The notes below the pieces were generated by a model. It worked only from the letters and a program-made list of their open reading frames with translations, searched no databases and was not told the origin of the DNA. Below are positions 22,566 through 30,917 of a DNA stretch of 64,000 nt, in pieces. Location: positions 28,156-92,155 of the IMG/VR virus record IMGVR_UViG_3300011113_000287, one strand, 5' to 3'. This stretch comes from a virus. A program made the position numbers and the translations under genes. Each line of letters opens with the position of its first letter. The first letter of the stretch is position 1.

Positions 22566-23177
22566 TCAGTTTACCTTGTTTTCCTTGTATGTACTCGTTC
22601 CACGAACTACGTCGCTGACATCGGTCCACTCGTCAGGTTTGTTTTGTGGGTCGTTAGGCGCCCCTCTCTTATGAGCAACACCGCTGAGTGAACTGTCTTT
22701 ATCAACACTCAATGATTTTCCAGAGGCAGTAGTTCCAAATTCATTTGTCTGCGTTCCACCACCAATGCTGTCTCTGCTTTCAATAATGCTTCCAGTTCCT
22801 TTATGTTGGTACATTCGTGTAGCGTTTCGTTTGATACCAACACCAGCGTTGTCAAGGTGTGCCATACGTGCAGCAGTTCCCCTACTTCCAGCATTACTCT
22901 GTGTTGCTTTTGGCATGTAGTCTATTGCTGGGTCTTCTTGCATGCGTGTTTCATGACCATCGCCCCAACCAGATTTGGTCGTATACGTTACTATTTCAGG
23001 ACGGCCTGGATTACTTCCCCACGATTCACTAACACGGGGTCCTACAAAACCATCGGCATGAGCAATGGTGTGCTGGTCGGTCTCTTCTTGGGTTGGTATA
23101 CGTCCTGCACGTTCTGCATTGGTTTTTGCTTTAGCAGGAGACCCGTATGCGTTGCCTGCTCGGTCATGTGTTGCCAT
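22566..23177 (-). CDS. Hypothetical low-complexity protein, 203 aa
   Basis: A Gly/Asn/Thr/Ser-rich hydrophilic protein with no recognisable domain or membrane segment; it contains HKGTGSIIESRDSIGGGTQ and a charged C terminus. The start has GGAG at seven bases. It sits between two similar small genes. It could be an unstructured virion or effector protein, but nothing in the sequence indicates which. Confidence 0.72.
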   Translation of the reverse strand: MATHDRAGNAYGSPAKAKTNAERAGRIPTQEETDQHTIAHADGFVGPRVSESWGSNPGRPEIVTYTTKSGWGDGHETRMQEDPAIDYMPKATQSNAGSRGTAARMAHLDNAGVGIKRNATRMYQHKGTGSIIESRDSIGGGTQTNEFGTTASGKSLSVDKDSSLSGVAHKRGAPNDPQNKPDEWTDVSDVVRGTSTYKENKVN

Positions 23178-23179
23178 AA

Positions 23180-23503
23180 TTACTCCATCATTCCACGTCG
23201 CTCTTGACGTGCTGCGTCTTCGTACCCGCCTTCTGCGTACGGTGCTCCAAGTTCCATTCGTCGGTCTTCATCCATTTCATGTTCATAGTCGCCACCCATA
23301 ATTCTTTCAGCACTTTCATAACGTTCCGTTTTGTAGAGTTGGTCCATAGCGGTTAAAATGGCATTATGACTCAGATTGGGATACGCCGCCTTGAGTCTTC
23401 CGTATTTTTCTTTGTCTTCAAGCGAAAGCCCTTTAAGACGGTCTACGTTCCGTTTTGCTGGAGTATTGTTATTTAGTGGTCGCCCACGATGGTCAGTTCC
23501 CAT
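23180..23503 (-). CDS. Hypothetical protein, 107 aa
   Basis: N-terminal Asn/Arg-rich stretch (DHRGRPLNNNTPAKRNVD), then a predicted helical domain (SLEDKEKYGRLKAAYPNLSH; AILTAMDQLYKTERYESAER) and an acidic-to-basic tail (DEDRRMELG, RQERRGMME). The start has a GAGG-type ribosome site. No family was recognised. Confidence 0.75.
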   Translation of the reverse strand: MGTDHRGRPLNNNTPAKRNVDRLKGLSLEDKEKYGRLKAAYPNLSHNAILTAMDQLYKTERYESAERIMGGDYEHEMDEDRRMELGAPYAEGGYEDAARQERRGMME

Positions 23504-23505
23504 GA

Positions 23506-23796
23506 TTACCTCACAACGGGTTTAATGGAGATAGCAGAAATACTTTCTCCGTTCTCTCCAATAATATCATCAAAACCAATAATGTAAAGAAGGTCAATAC
23601 CACGTGGGGCAACAAAACCACGTGCAATAGCACATGCCTTGACTGCTTGGTTCACGGCGCTTGCGCCGATTGCTCTGACCTTTGGATACTGCCCTGCAAC
23701 TACAGAACGGGCGAGGATGGAGCCAACCGCTTGCGGATTGCTGCTTCCAGAAACTTTGAGGAACTCATCTACGTTGGCATTTAATTCTTGAGACAT
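23506..23796 (-). CDS. SpoVS-like Alba-fold protein
   Basis: The sequence fits the SpoVS family end to end: LKVSGSSNPQAVGSILARSV, KVRAIGASAVNQAVKACAIA, RGFVAPRGIDLLYIIGFDD and a closing SAISIKPVV. SpoVS is a 90-residue Alba-superfamily protein needed for a late step of sporulation in Bacillus; Alba relatives bind DNA or RNA. Length 96 aa is typical. It is the first gene of the operon that runs through the small-protein block, with AGGAG before it. A nucleic-acid-binding or host-regulating role for this phage copy is inferred. Confidence 0.88.
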   Translation of the reverse strand: MSQELNANVDEFLKVSGSSNPQAVGSILARSVVAGQYPKVRAIGASAVNQAVKACAIARGFVAPRGIDLLYIIGFDDIIGENGESISAISIKPVVR

Positions 23797-23832
23797 AATA
23801 CTCCTGATAGGTCAAATTGTGACTTATACAGG

Positions 23833-24198
23833 TTACTTGTATTGTGCGTCATCCAGCAGTTCTACAAAATCATCTAACCTCATCACAACATACGACTCAC
23901 CGACTGCTTTTGCGCCCTTGCCTGGGCGTTTTACAATGAGCACAGGAAGTGCGTTCTTCAGCCGTTTGGCTTGTTCAATTGTAGCGTCTAGCCATCCGCT
24001 CAAATCCCACTTCTTTTGGTTCTTACATTGTAAACACGCATTACGAAGCGTTGTGCGCTGTTGTATGCCGTGGATATCACCCGTATCGTTTTCCCCTGCG
24101 AGAACGGCTCTCCGTGCGTCTGGGAAGCCTTTGGAGATGAGGTAATCCTTTATCAGTGTTTCAAATGCTGTGCCCTTGGCTTTGTGCTTGTTACCCAT
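23833..24198 (-). CDS. Small PD-(D/E)XK-type nuclease, Holliday-junction-resolvase-like
   Basis: The reading from the ATG at 24198 (MGNKHKAKGTAFETLIKDYL) matches the layout of small resolvase-type nucleases: an N-terminal helix with the first Glu (FETL), TGDIHGI with the catalytic Asp, and LQCKNQKKWD with the last basic residue of the motif (here QxK instead of ExK). A 121-residue size fits. Such enzymes cut branched DNA before packaging. A second PD-(D/E)XK-like gene lies 1.4 kb upstream, so the division of labour is unclear. Confidence 0.7.
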   Translation of the reverse strand: MGNKHKAKGTAFETLIKDYLISKGFPDARRAVLAGENDTGDIHGIQQRTTLRNACLQCKNQKKWDLSGWLDATIEQAKRLKNALPVLIVKRPGKGAKAVGESYVVMRLDDFVELLDDAQYK

Positions 24199-24355
24199 CA
24201 ATCTTTTCCCACTCGGCTTGGCTAAAGCCTCTAATGCGTCCATCTGTTTCAATGTACACCCATGTAGGCGCATCTGGGTCGCAACCACATCCTGATATCT
24301 GACGTGGGTTGTGCTCCACCACCGTGTCGCACTTTAAGCATTTTACTTTAATCAT
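24191..24355 (-). CDS. Small zinc-ribbon-like protein, 54 aa
   Basis: Starts MIKVKCLKCDTVVEHNPRQI and continues SGCGCDPDAPTWVYIET, giving CxxC and CxC pairs that should bind one zinc. I recall similar short proteins in other phages but no function. The ATG at 24355 overlaps the upstream stop as ATGA, and the gene overlaps the resolvase-like start by eight bases. Confidence 0.75.
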   Translation of the reverse strand: MIKVKCLKCDTVVEHNPRQISGCGCDPDAPTWVYIETDGRIRGFSQAEWEKIDG

Positions 24356-24843
24356 GGTTGGTATCGGTGCAGTCGTCGGTCTTGGGGGGCTGTACTAATG
24401 CGACGACTCAATTCCCGTGAAAGGATTTGAGTACCACGTTCACATCGTTCAAACACAGATTCTACCAGTTTGCGGTACGCCCGTGCTCCCAAATGCTTGT
24501 CCTGCGTCTCCAAGACTTGTGGGTCAGTGTCACGTCGTGCCTTTGCCAAGGTCACTGTGTCTCCTTTTTCCCCACTCCATTGTCCGATAAGCGTTTGTGC
24601 TTCCATTAGACGCAGGTTGTTTGCACAACGTTCTTCGTCAATTTCTGCTACAACGAGTTCGGTCTTTGCGTATGACAGCCATGCCATGAATTCAGAATAC
24701 GTGTTCATTAGGTCTGCATCCGACAACTCATCAAGGTTCTTGGGTATGTCGGGCACGGCTCCGTGTGGCCTATCAGGAAGATTGAACTTCTCCAGGAAGT
24801 TCTGCATCGCTTGATTTGTTTCCTGTGTTGTCTCCGTGAACAT
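24352..24843 (-). CDS. Hypothetical helical protein, 163 aa
   Basis: The start was chosen at 24843, after GGAGG and overlapping the nuclease gene by 71 bases. The sequence is mainly helical and charged (DLMNTYSEFMAWLSYAKTEL; VAEIDEERCANNLRLMEAQT), with a basic C terminus (SRELSRRISTAPQDRRLHRY). No recognised domain. Its position in the recombination cluster suggests a recombination accessory factor, but that is only context. Confidence 0.72.
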   Translation of the reverse strand: MFTETTQETNQAMQNFLEKFNLPDRPHGAVPDIPKNLDELSDADLMNTYSEFMAWLSYAKTELVVAEIDEERCANNLRLMEAQTLIGQWSGEKGDTVTLAKARRDTDPQVLETQDKHLGARAYRKLVESVFERCERGTQILSRELSRRISTAPQDRRLHRYQP

Positions 24844-25630
24844 CATTCCTCCAGCATACGTCCTTGTATGGACACTGTTTACATGTTTTGTGGTCTTTTT
24901 CTGCCCAGTGAGGTCGGTCAATCAACGTGCCGTTTTGTAGGTGTTGTTTAACCAACGCTGCTGCCGCAAGGATATGTTGGATAAGGGCAGGTTGATACTT
25001 GACCTCAAACTCCTTGCAGTCCTGTGTCGCCTTCCATTCATACAAGATAATTCCCTGATGAATCCCTGTTACGTACATGTACAGGTTTAGTTGGCGAAGA
25101 TGTGTGATAAACGGTTGTCGTATTCGTTTGAACAGTTCGTTGTCCGTTATCTTTTTTGATTCATACTCTTTGTACAACTCAACGTTTTCATAACGAACCG
25201 TACCCGTTCCCACGCTCTTGATTTCAAGAATGGCTTTGCCGTTTACGTCCTCAATGAGTCCGTCAGCGGTTCCCATGATGTGGTGCTCTTCGTCAAAGAT
25301 TGGAAGTTCAGTTTGCTTCATTACTCCAGCACGTTCAAGCCACCCTTGCCATTTACTGTGAATCAAGTGACCCGTGGCAAAGATGTTCAACGTGGTAAAG
25401 ACATGTTGTCTTTCTTTGGCTTCATCATTGCCAAGTATCTTGTACATGGAAGACCGTGGACACCAATCTCGTTTACATATTTCGCTGGGATGCAAATACT
25501 TGGTGTCACGTTTTTCCGTTTGTTGATTGTTCTCCACCGCTGCTTGGGCAGATACCACAGGTATGAGACGACCCTTCACCCTCATACCAGTCTTGATGCT
25601 GTCAAGGTCGGCTTTGCTCAACTCAGCCAT
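24773..25630 (-). CDS. Cas4/RecB-like PD-(D/E)XK exonuclease
   Basis: A 285-residue nuclease with the RecB-type core: GTADGLIEDVNG (catalytic Asp), ILEIKSVG (the ExK), and QLNLYMYVTG for motif IV. Cysteines in EICKRDWCP and KTCKQCPYKDVCW would hold a 4Fe-4S cluster as in Cas4 and AddB. These proteins resect DNA ends to make single-stranded tails for RecA. It lies two genes downstream of the phage recA gene, which fits that role. The start at 25630 follows GGAG at seven bases; an upstream ATG is not supported. Confidence 0.85.
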   Translation of the reverse strand: MAELSKADLDSIKTGMRVKGRLIPVVSAQAAVENNQQTEKRDTKYLHPSEICKRDWCPRSSMYKILGNDEAKERQHVFTTLNIFATGHLIHSKWQGWLERAGVMKQTELPIFDEEHHIMGTADGLIEDVNGKAILEIKSVGTGTVRYENVELYKEYESKKITDNELFKRIRQPFITHLRQLNLYMYVTGIHQGIILYEWKATQDCKEFEVKYQPALIQHILAAAALVKQHLQNGTLIDRPHWAEKDHKTCKQCPYKDVCWRNDVHGDNTGNKSSDAELPGEVQSS

Positions 25631-25952
25631 TGAAGTACTCCATGAAATCGTCTTCATACATCGTGATAAAGCGTACTCCGCCTATCTCAACTTGCAGCAC
25701 GGGTATCCTGTCCTCCATCAACGCCTGTTTACGTAGTTCGCTCATGTCTTTTACTTTGATGGAATACTGTTTAACGTTGTCGGTGAACTTGTTCTCAATC
25801 AAAAGATTGTTGGTTCGGACGTCATTCTTTCGCAACCATCCAGCCCCAGAGCCTGCGTTCCTGCTGCCTTTGTAACGGTCAGCAGTCTGCTTCTCTTGTT
25901 TGCGTGACTTCTTGAGTCTCCGCTTTTGTTCTCCGTCACTTCCAAACAGCAT
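25623..25952 (-). CDS. PD-(D/E)XK-like small nuclease, possible Holliday junction resolvase
   Basis: A basic N terminus (QKRRLKKSRKQEKQTADRYK) is followed by GSGAGWLRKNDVRTNNLLIE and NKF, which together give the D-x-E-x-K arrangement of archaeal-type Hjc resolvases. The 109-residue size is typical. It overlaps the RecA stop by one base and precedes the Cas4-like nuclease. Function is inferred from motif and context; residue-level confirmation would need structural modelling. Confidence 0.68.
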   Translation of the reverse strand: MLFGSDGEQKRRLKKSRKQEKQTADRYKGSRNAGSGAGWLRKNDVRTNNLLIENKFTDNVKQYSIKVKDMSELRKQALMEDRIPVLQVEIGGVRFITMYEDDFMEYFNG

Positions 25953-26977
25953 CAGGCGGGTACTGTCAAATTAAAGTAGCCGAATGCTTGGTTCTTCAAC
26001 TCACGTTGTAACTCAATGTCCTCACGAACGGCTGCGGTAAGTGCATCTTTCCCCTGCCATTTTTGTTGACCAAATGAATAATAAGGACCAGACCGTGTGA
26101 TGATTCCCACGGCGATTCCGATGTTCACCACGTCCTTAACAGTGTCAAACTCTCCAAGGCGGAAGCCTCCTGTGCTCGTGAAGTAGAAGTCAACTACTGC
26201 CGTTTGTTGTGGACGGTATGTCTTGTTCTTGATGGTACGAGCCTTGATGGTCTGTCCAATGGCTTCGTCTTTTTCTTTAATCCACTCGTCACGTTTTACC
26301 TCAACACGACTGAAATAATGGAAGTTCTTTGCCTTCCCACCTGGGGTGGTGCGGTTGTCTCCCCACATTACGCCAATCTTTTCACGCCACTGGTTGATGA
26401 CCAAACCAGTGCAGGCTCTGTCTTCATTAATGAGTGAGCGACGTTGAGCCTTGGAGGACTTGCGAAAGAACTTGCCCGTCAAACGAGCACCCAAGCCAAC
26501 GGTGAAGTCTTCCATCATTTTCTCTGCCTCGTCCCCAGGAACAAGCGAAGGCAATGAGTCAATGACAATCATGTCAACTGCACGGTTGTCAAGTGCTTTG
26601 ATGATGAGGTCATACACCTGTTCCATTACGTTCGTCTCAACTACCCACAGGCGGTCAGTGTCTACGCCGATTGCTCGTGCGTACTGCGGAACGTACGTCT
26701 CTGCCGCAATCCACAGTGCCGTGAAGTCAGGGTTGATTTTCTGATTGGCGGCGATGGTTTTGTATGCCAACGCAGTCTTTCCCGATGACTCTTCTCCGAT
26801 GATTTCCGACCATTGGTTCAAGGGCCAACCACCACCAAGCATCAAGTCAAAAGCCAAGATGCCAGTGGTGATGCGTGGGACGTCCTCTTTTATTTCAGAA
26901 CCTTTGATTAAAACATCATCGCCATACTTCTTTGAGATGGCGGCAACGATTGATTCCAATGACTCATAGTCTCTCAT
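25952..26977 (-). CDS. recA: RecA-like recombinase
   Basis: The core is that of RecA: ITTGILAFDLMLGGG at 37-50, Walker A GEESSGKT (61-68), catalytic Glu in AAET (93), Walker B VDMIVIDS around 134-141 with LPSLVP, and a later INQWREKIGVMWG that corresponds to the L2/QxR region. It is 341 residues, near RecA length. It would drive homologous recombination and repair of phage DNA. The start has GGAGCACAACATG, a leader seen before three other genes in the window. It opens the recombination sub-cluster. Confidence 0.93.
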   Translation of the reverse strand: MRDYESLESIVAAISKKYGDDVLIKGSEIKEDVPRITTGILAFDLMLGGGWPLNQWSEIIGEESSGKTALAYKTIAANQKINPDFTALWIAAETYVPQYARAIGVDTDRLWVVETNVMEQVYDLIIKALDNRAVDMIVIDSLPSLVPGDEAEKMMEDFTVGLGARLTGKFFRKSSKAQRRSLINEDRACTGLVINQWREKIGVMWGDNRTTPGGKAKNFHYFSRVEVKRDEWIKEKDEAIGQTIKARTIKNKTYRPQQTAVVDFYFTSTGGFRLGEFDTVKDVVNIGIAVGIITRSGPYYSFGQQKWQGKDALTAAVREDIELQRELKNQAFGYFNLTVPA

Positions 26978-26987
26978 GTTGTGCTCC

Positions 26988-27356
26988 TTAGACGACCCAG
27001 TTTACCTGTGATGCTTGCTCATACAAACCATTCCAACCACATTCAAAACAATGTGGCGCTGGTGCTGCTCCGTGAATCATACTGTTTGCACCTCTTCCAG
27101 TACGACTAAATACATTCTTACTTCCGCAACTTGGGCAAGACAAGTGACCATCACGTTTCATTGCTTCCCCGCCTTTCCAGATGCGTATGGCAGTTCCCAT
27201 GCCAATTTGTGCGTCTGGTGCAATGTTTTCAACGGGCGCTTGTGGCGTTGGTTGTTGTGTTGGTAGCGGTCTATTGCTGTACGCTGCTGGATTTGGGTAA
27301 CTTGGTTGTGGAGAAGGCTTTTCGCCTTTTAGTTTTTTAGACCACCAGTCACTCAT
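26988..27356 (-). CDS. Zinc-ribbon protein, 122 aa
   Basis: A disordered Pro/Gln-rich N-terminal half (QPSYPNPAAYSNRPLPTQQP) precedes a zinc ribbon, CPSCGSKNVF and HCFECGWN, separated by about 22 residues. Such proteins often bind nucleic acid or RNA polymerase. The start at 27356 overlaps the upstream gene by eight bases, with AGAAGA. No further family was recognised. Confidence 0.78.
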   Translation of the reverse strand: MSDWWSKKLKGEKPSPQPSYPNPAAYSNRPLPTQQPTPQAPVENIAPDAQIGMGTAIRIWKGGEAMKRDGHLSCPSCGSKNVFSRTGRGANSMIHGAAPAPHCFECGWNGLYEQASQVNWVV

Positions 27357-27723
27357 CGTCTTCTTCAACCATCCAATCCTTCAAGGTTTCTTCGTCAATT
27401 ACTATAGAAATGTTGCCATTTTCCAAAAGCCTGTTGATTAGAGACATGCCGTAGGCGGTAAGTATTGGAATCAACTCTTCTTTTGGAGTACCTAGTTTAT
27501 CGTTCTTTTCTAGCAAATCCAGCACCCATGCGGCTGATTCTTCGGCGTTATGGGCAATGCCTTGATTAACAAACAACGCCCACCTGCTGGCTATGTCAAA
27601 AGTCTCAGCATCAGCAACGTCTTTTGACGGCGTAGAAAACCCCATGAAGTTGGCAAAAGATTGTCCTTGGGCAATTGACAACATTAAATAAAACAATCTT
27701 TTGTCTGCAATGCTATTTTCCAT
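27349..27723 (-). CDS. Hypothetical protein, 124 aa
   Basis: Predicted all-alpha with no recognised family (LFYLMLSIAQGQSFANFMG; SAAWVLDLLEKNDKLGTPKE). The start at 27723 is placed after AAAGGA and just after the polymerase stop. Its position directly downstream of the polymerase suggests a replication accessory role, inferred only from context. The protein ends in acidic residues (MVEEDDE). Confidence 0.72.
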   Translation of the reverse strand: MENSIADKRLFYLMLSIAQGQSFANFMGFSTPSKDVADAETFDIASRWALFVNQGIAHNAEESAAWVLDLLEKNDKLGTPKEELIPILTAYGMSLINRLLENGNISIVIDEETLKDWMVEEDDE

Positions 27724-27725
27724 GT

Positions 27726-29786
27726 CTATTCCTTTGCCTCCGCCCAACTCTTTGCGAACTGGTACGAAACTTTGATGGGAACCTTGTCTAGAACCTTACC
27801 GTCTCCCATTGCTTCTAAGAACGGGGTAATTATTGATGGTGCTTCGTTTTGTTTTACGGTAGCCACAAGTTCGTCATGCACTTGTACTACCAATTTTACA
27901 CTTGTATCTTTCATGGCGTAGTAAACATCAATCATTGCTTGTTTACAAAGGTCTGCCGCAGTTCCTTGAACAATGGCGTTGACAGCCTGCCGTTCTGCAC
28001 GTGCCCTCAGTTCTTTGTCCGTTGACCGAAGGTCGGGAAGGCGGCGGCGTCTACCGTAAAGCGTGCTGACATATCCGTCCTTACGGGCTTTTTCTACGAG
28101 ATGTCGTTTCCAATCCGTGAGTTCAGAGAACGTCCTGTAGTAACTGCTTAGAATCTCCTGTGCATCTTTTTCGGAGATGCCAGTAACACGAGCAAGTTTG
28201 ACTGAGCCGCCTCCATACGCAGTGAGGAAGTTGACACCCTTTCCAATCTGACGTTCTTCGGAGGTCACGTCTTCTGGCTTCTTCTTAAATACGGCTGATG
28301 CTGTTGCCGTGTGGATGTCTTCCTCGTTAGCAAACGTGTGCAAAAGCCTGCTGTCTTGGCTAAACATAGCCATGATGCGAAGTTCAATCTGGTCATAGTC
28401 GGCAACCAACAGCGTGTTGTCTCCATTGGCTACAAACAGTTTGCGAATGTTTGAAGTCCTTGGAATGTTTTGAAGGTTGGGGTCGGAGGAAGAAAGGCGA
28501 CCAGTGGCTGTGCGATGCAGGTGAAACGATGGGTGCAGCCTGCTCTTGTGTAATTTTGGTAAAAGACCGTCCACATAGGTGCTCTTCAACTTTTGCAACT
28601 CCGCCCATGTAAGAAGCATGGGAATGACTGGATGCTTGTTTTGCAGGCTCTTGAGGGACTCTTCGTCCACCGATGGTGCGCCTTTGCCAGTCATTTTGTA
28701 TGGCTTTAATCCCAAGCCTCCCTCCGACTTTTTGGAGAACAGGAACGTTTGCTTGTGCTTGTTGGAGTCGGGGTTGAACCCAACGGGGGCGTAGGACAAA
28801 ATGGAGTTAAGAGTGTCCTGCATCTCTTTGTCTAACTCATTGCCTAGTGCAGAAAGGTTGTTGGCGTCAACTGGGATGCCCTCGTTTTCTATGTGCATGA
28901 GGACTTCCAAAACACGGCTGTCCAATTCCAACGCTTTGGTCAGGTCAGAATGGGCACGTACTTTCTGAATCAATTTCTTGTAGAGCAACCATGTCCAACG
29001 TGCATCACGATGAACGTACAAAGCCGTTGAATCAAAGGCTGTGTTGGAAACAGTCTTTCCTAACTTTCCGCCGTTTTCGTAGGCTTTGTGTCCACCGTAG
29101 TTAGTTTCAATCAGAGTCTCTAGTGCATAATTTAGTAAGTTTTCATTTACAATGTGTTGGGTAATCATCGTGTCTACGTATGGACCAGGTGGTATTTCTC
29201 CGTAATACTTTGAGATTGACCGAGCGTCAAATTTTACGTTGTGCCCCACCTTGATAAGGTCACTAAAAAACAACGGACGCAGGCGTTCAAATACTTCGCT
29301 ACGTGACAATTGTTTAGGTGGTTCTCCGTACACGGCTGGTTTTACGTAACGAGCCTTAGCCATTGACTCCTGCCCGTTCTTCAGTAATTTACGAAAGCCA
29401 GGAGGAGGCACGGTGCTGCCGTCGCCAACTTCTTCTTTTTCCAACACTGACCCAAGGCGATGACCCATGGGGATTGCCCACGACCTGCCACTGGTAGCAA
29501 TGCCTATCCAGAACACCTCGTTACGTAGGGGATTGACGGCAATGTCTTTTAAATACTGGTTTGTGATGTTGTCGTGCGCCCGTTGAAGGATGTCTGGACT
29601 CTTGTTCTTAAGCCCTTTAACGTGCTCTTGAAAGTCCTTCTCCAAATGCTCCATGAGGTCGGGGTGATGCTCCAGCGTGGCTTGTGATTCCACGTCAAAG
29701 GCAAATGCCCCGACCCCACGAACGACTTTAATAAGTTCGTCTAATTCTTGGAGCGTACTGACAACGGGAGGTATTGAACTCCCCAT
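27726..29786 (-). CDS. polA: Family A DNA polymerase (polymerase I-like)
   Basis: The replicative polymerase. It carries a proofreading 3'-5' exonuclease domain (AFDVESQ, VGHNVKFDARS, YVHRDARWTWL) and the family A polymerase domain with motif A LLVADYDQIELRIMAMFS, motif B RQIGKGVNFLTAYGG and motif C VQVHDELVA. At 686 residues it lacks the N-terminal 5'-3' exonuclease of bacterial Pol I, like other phage polymerases. It lies next to the ssDNA-binding protein gene and within the helicase-primase cluster, and its start follows the upstream stop by four bases. Confidence 0.97.
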   Translation of the reverse strand: MGSSIPPVVSTLQELDELIKVVRGVGAFAFDVESQATLEHHPDLMEHLEKDFQEHVKGLKNKSPDILQRAHDNITNQYLKDIAVNPLRNEVFWIGIATSGRSWAIPMGHRLGSVLEKEEVGDGSTVPPPGFRKLLKNGQESMAKARYVKPAVYGEPPKQLSRSEVFERLRPLFFSDLIKVGHNVKFDARSISKYYGEIPPGPYVDTMITQHIVNENLLNYALETLIETNYGGHKAYENGGKLGKTVSNTAFDSTALYVHRDARWTWLLYKKLIQKVRAHSDLTKALELDSRVLEVLMHIENEGIPVDANNLSALGNELDKEMQDTLNSILSYAPVGFNPDSNKHKQTFLFSKKSEGGLGLKPYKMTGKGAPSVDEESLKSLQNKHPVIPMLLTWAELQKLKSTYVDGLLPKLHKSRLHPSFHLHRTATGRLSSSDPNLQNIPRTSNIRKLFVANGDNTLLVADYDQIELRIMAMFSQDSRLLHTFANEEDIHTATASAVFKKKPEDVTSEERQIGKGVNFLTAYGGGSVKLARVTGISEKDAQEILSSYYRTFSELTDWKRHLVEKARKDGYVSTLYGRRRRLPDLRSTDKELRARAERQAVNAIVQGTAADLCKQAMIDVYYAMKDTSVKLVVQVHDELVATVKQNEAPSIITPFLEAMGDGKVLDKVPIKVSYQFAKSWAEAKE

Positions 29787-29789
29787 CGG

Positions 29790-30452
29790 CTAGTTACCAA
29801 GGTCTTCCGAAGCGATTGCCAACAGTTCCGCATAGGTGGGAACTTTGATGATGGATGAGTCGTACTTCTCTTCCTTGAACTTGATAAGCGACGATTCCGA
29901 AATGGGTTCAATCTTCCACTCTTCGGCAATGTCACGCTCACGGATGACCTGCAAATTGTACGACGTCGTTGCGCCCTTACCCGTACGGCTGATTGCCCAG
30001 TAGTGCTTGGTCAACGGACCAGTTTGCGGAGCCTTGTTCAGATTACGAAGTTGGTCAACAACACGGGGTCCAATTTCCAACGAACGCAGGACAGGGGACG
30101 CACCCACCGACAACAATACGACGTTGAAAGAAACACGCTGTGATGGACGATTTCCAAGTTCACAAATCGGGCATCCACGCTCTTCAAGTTCACGGATGCA
30201 GACAAACGACTTCTGTCCGTCACGCTCAACCCAGTGTTGGTGCCAAGCGGCGTACGGTTCGTCCTCAATGAACTTGATGACCTGTACGTCTTCGCTGACC
30301 TTGAGACGCTGTGCGTAGTTGGAGTCGGCGCTCTTCAAAGCGTCCACCTGCTGCCATCCGCCACGCAAGAGTTTGCGCTCAGTTACAGGTGCGACAGGAG
30401 TGTCCTGTTCTGTGTTGGGTGTCATTTCATCTGTGTCGTAATTACGGGGCAT
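29790..30452 (-). CDS. Single-stranded DNA-binding protein (phage gp32-like)
   Basis: Predicted phage SSB of 220 residues: KFIEDEPYAAWHQHWVERDG and FVCIRELEERGCPICELGN form an OB-fold zinc-binding region with CxxC, followed by HYWAISRTGKGA. Similar proteins in other phages are annotated as ssDNA-binding; the T4 gp32 fold also has a zinc subdomain. It sits between the polymerase and a helix-turn-helix gene. The acidic C-terminal tail expected for an SSB is only weak (EDLGN). Confidence 0.7.
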   Translation of the reverse strand: MPRNYDTDEMTPNTEQDTPVAPVTERKLLRGGWQQVDALKSADSNYAQRLKVSEDVQVIKFIEDEPYAAWHQHWVERDGQKSFVCIRELEERGCPICELGNRPSQRVSFNVVLLSVGASPVLRSLEIGPRVVDQLRNLNKAPQTGPLTKHYWAISRTGKGATTSYNLQVIRERDIAEEWKIEPISESSLIKFKEEKYDSSIIKVPTYAELLAIASEDLGN

Positions 30453-30473
30453 GTTCTTTTTTCCTTTGTGTGT

Positions 30474-30917
30474 TTAGTGGGGCCATTGCTCTTTGATGTA
30501 TTTTCTGAAACCGTTCCAATCTGCATTGTGAATGTCATGTATCTTGAAACGGTCTATTGCTTCCAGCAAGAACTCTACCTGCTCAACGCTGTAGAGCCTC
30601 CTTCCTTTTGAAGGTTTTTCTGGAAGTTGTTGCTTGACAGGTTTTGGAGTCCTGTACTTGGCTTTGGGTAGCCAACCACGGTGTTCCCATACCCTGAGCG
30701 TTGAGGGACTTTTTCGTAGGGCAATCGCAAGTTGTCCAATGGTGAACATGTGCACTTCTTGCCCATTGATTACGTACTTCTTTGGTTTTGCTCCGTTGAA
30801 ACGGTCTTCCGCAATTGCCGTATCTTTTTTCTGCCTGTTCTTGGGCGTGCGTCCTCCAGGAAAATCGGGAAGGTTGTTGAAGAAGTCCAACGGGTCTTTC
30901 ACGCTTTGAACGCCCAT
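30474..30917 (-). CDS. MerR-like helix-turn-helix protein
   Basis: The reading from the ATG at 30917 has a basic middle (PKNRQKKDTAIAEDRFNGAK) and a MerR-type winged helix: MFTIGQLAIALRKSPSTLRV with WEHRGWLPKAKYR, then a second half GRRLYSVEQVEFLLEAI. Proteins of this type bind promoter or origin DNA. It may regulate the replication operon in which it lies. The upstream in-frame GTG (30974) is less likely because this ATG better fits the overlap with the gene before it. Confidence 0.75.
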   Translation of the reverse strand: MGVQSVKDPLDFFNNLPDFPGGRTPKNRQKKDTAIAEDRFNGAKPKKYVINGQEVHMFTIGQLAIALRKSPSTLRVWEHRGWLPKAKYRTPKPVKQQLPEKPSKGRRLYSVEQVEFLLEAIDRFKIHDIHNADWNGFRKYIKEQWPH

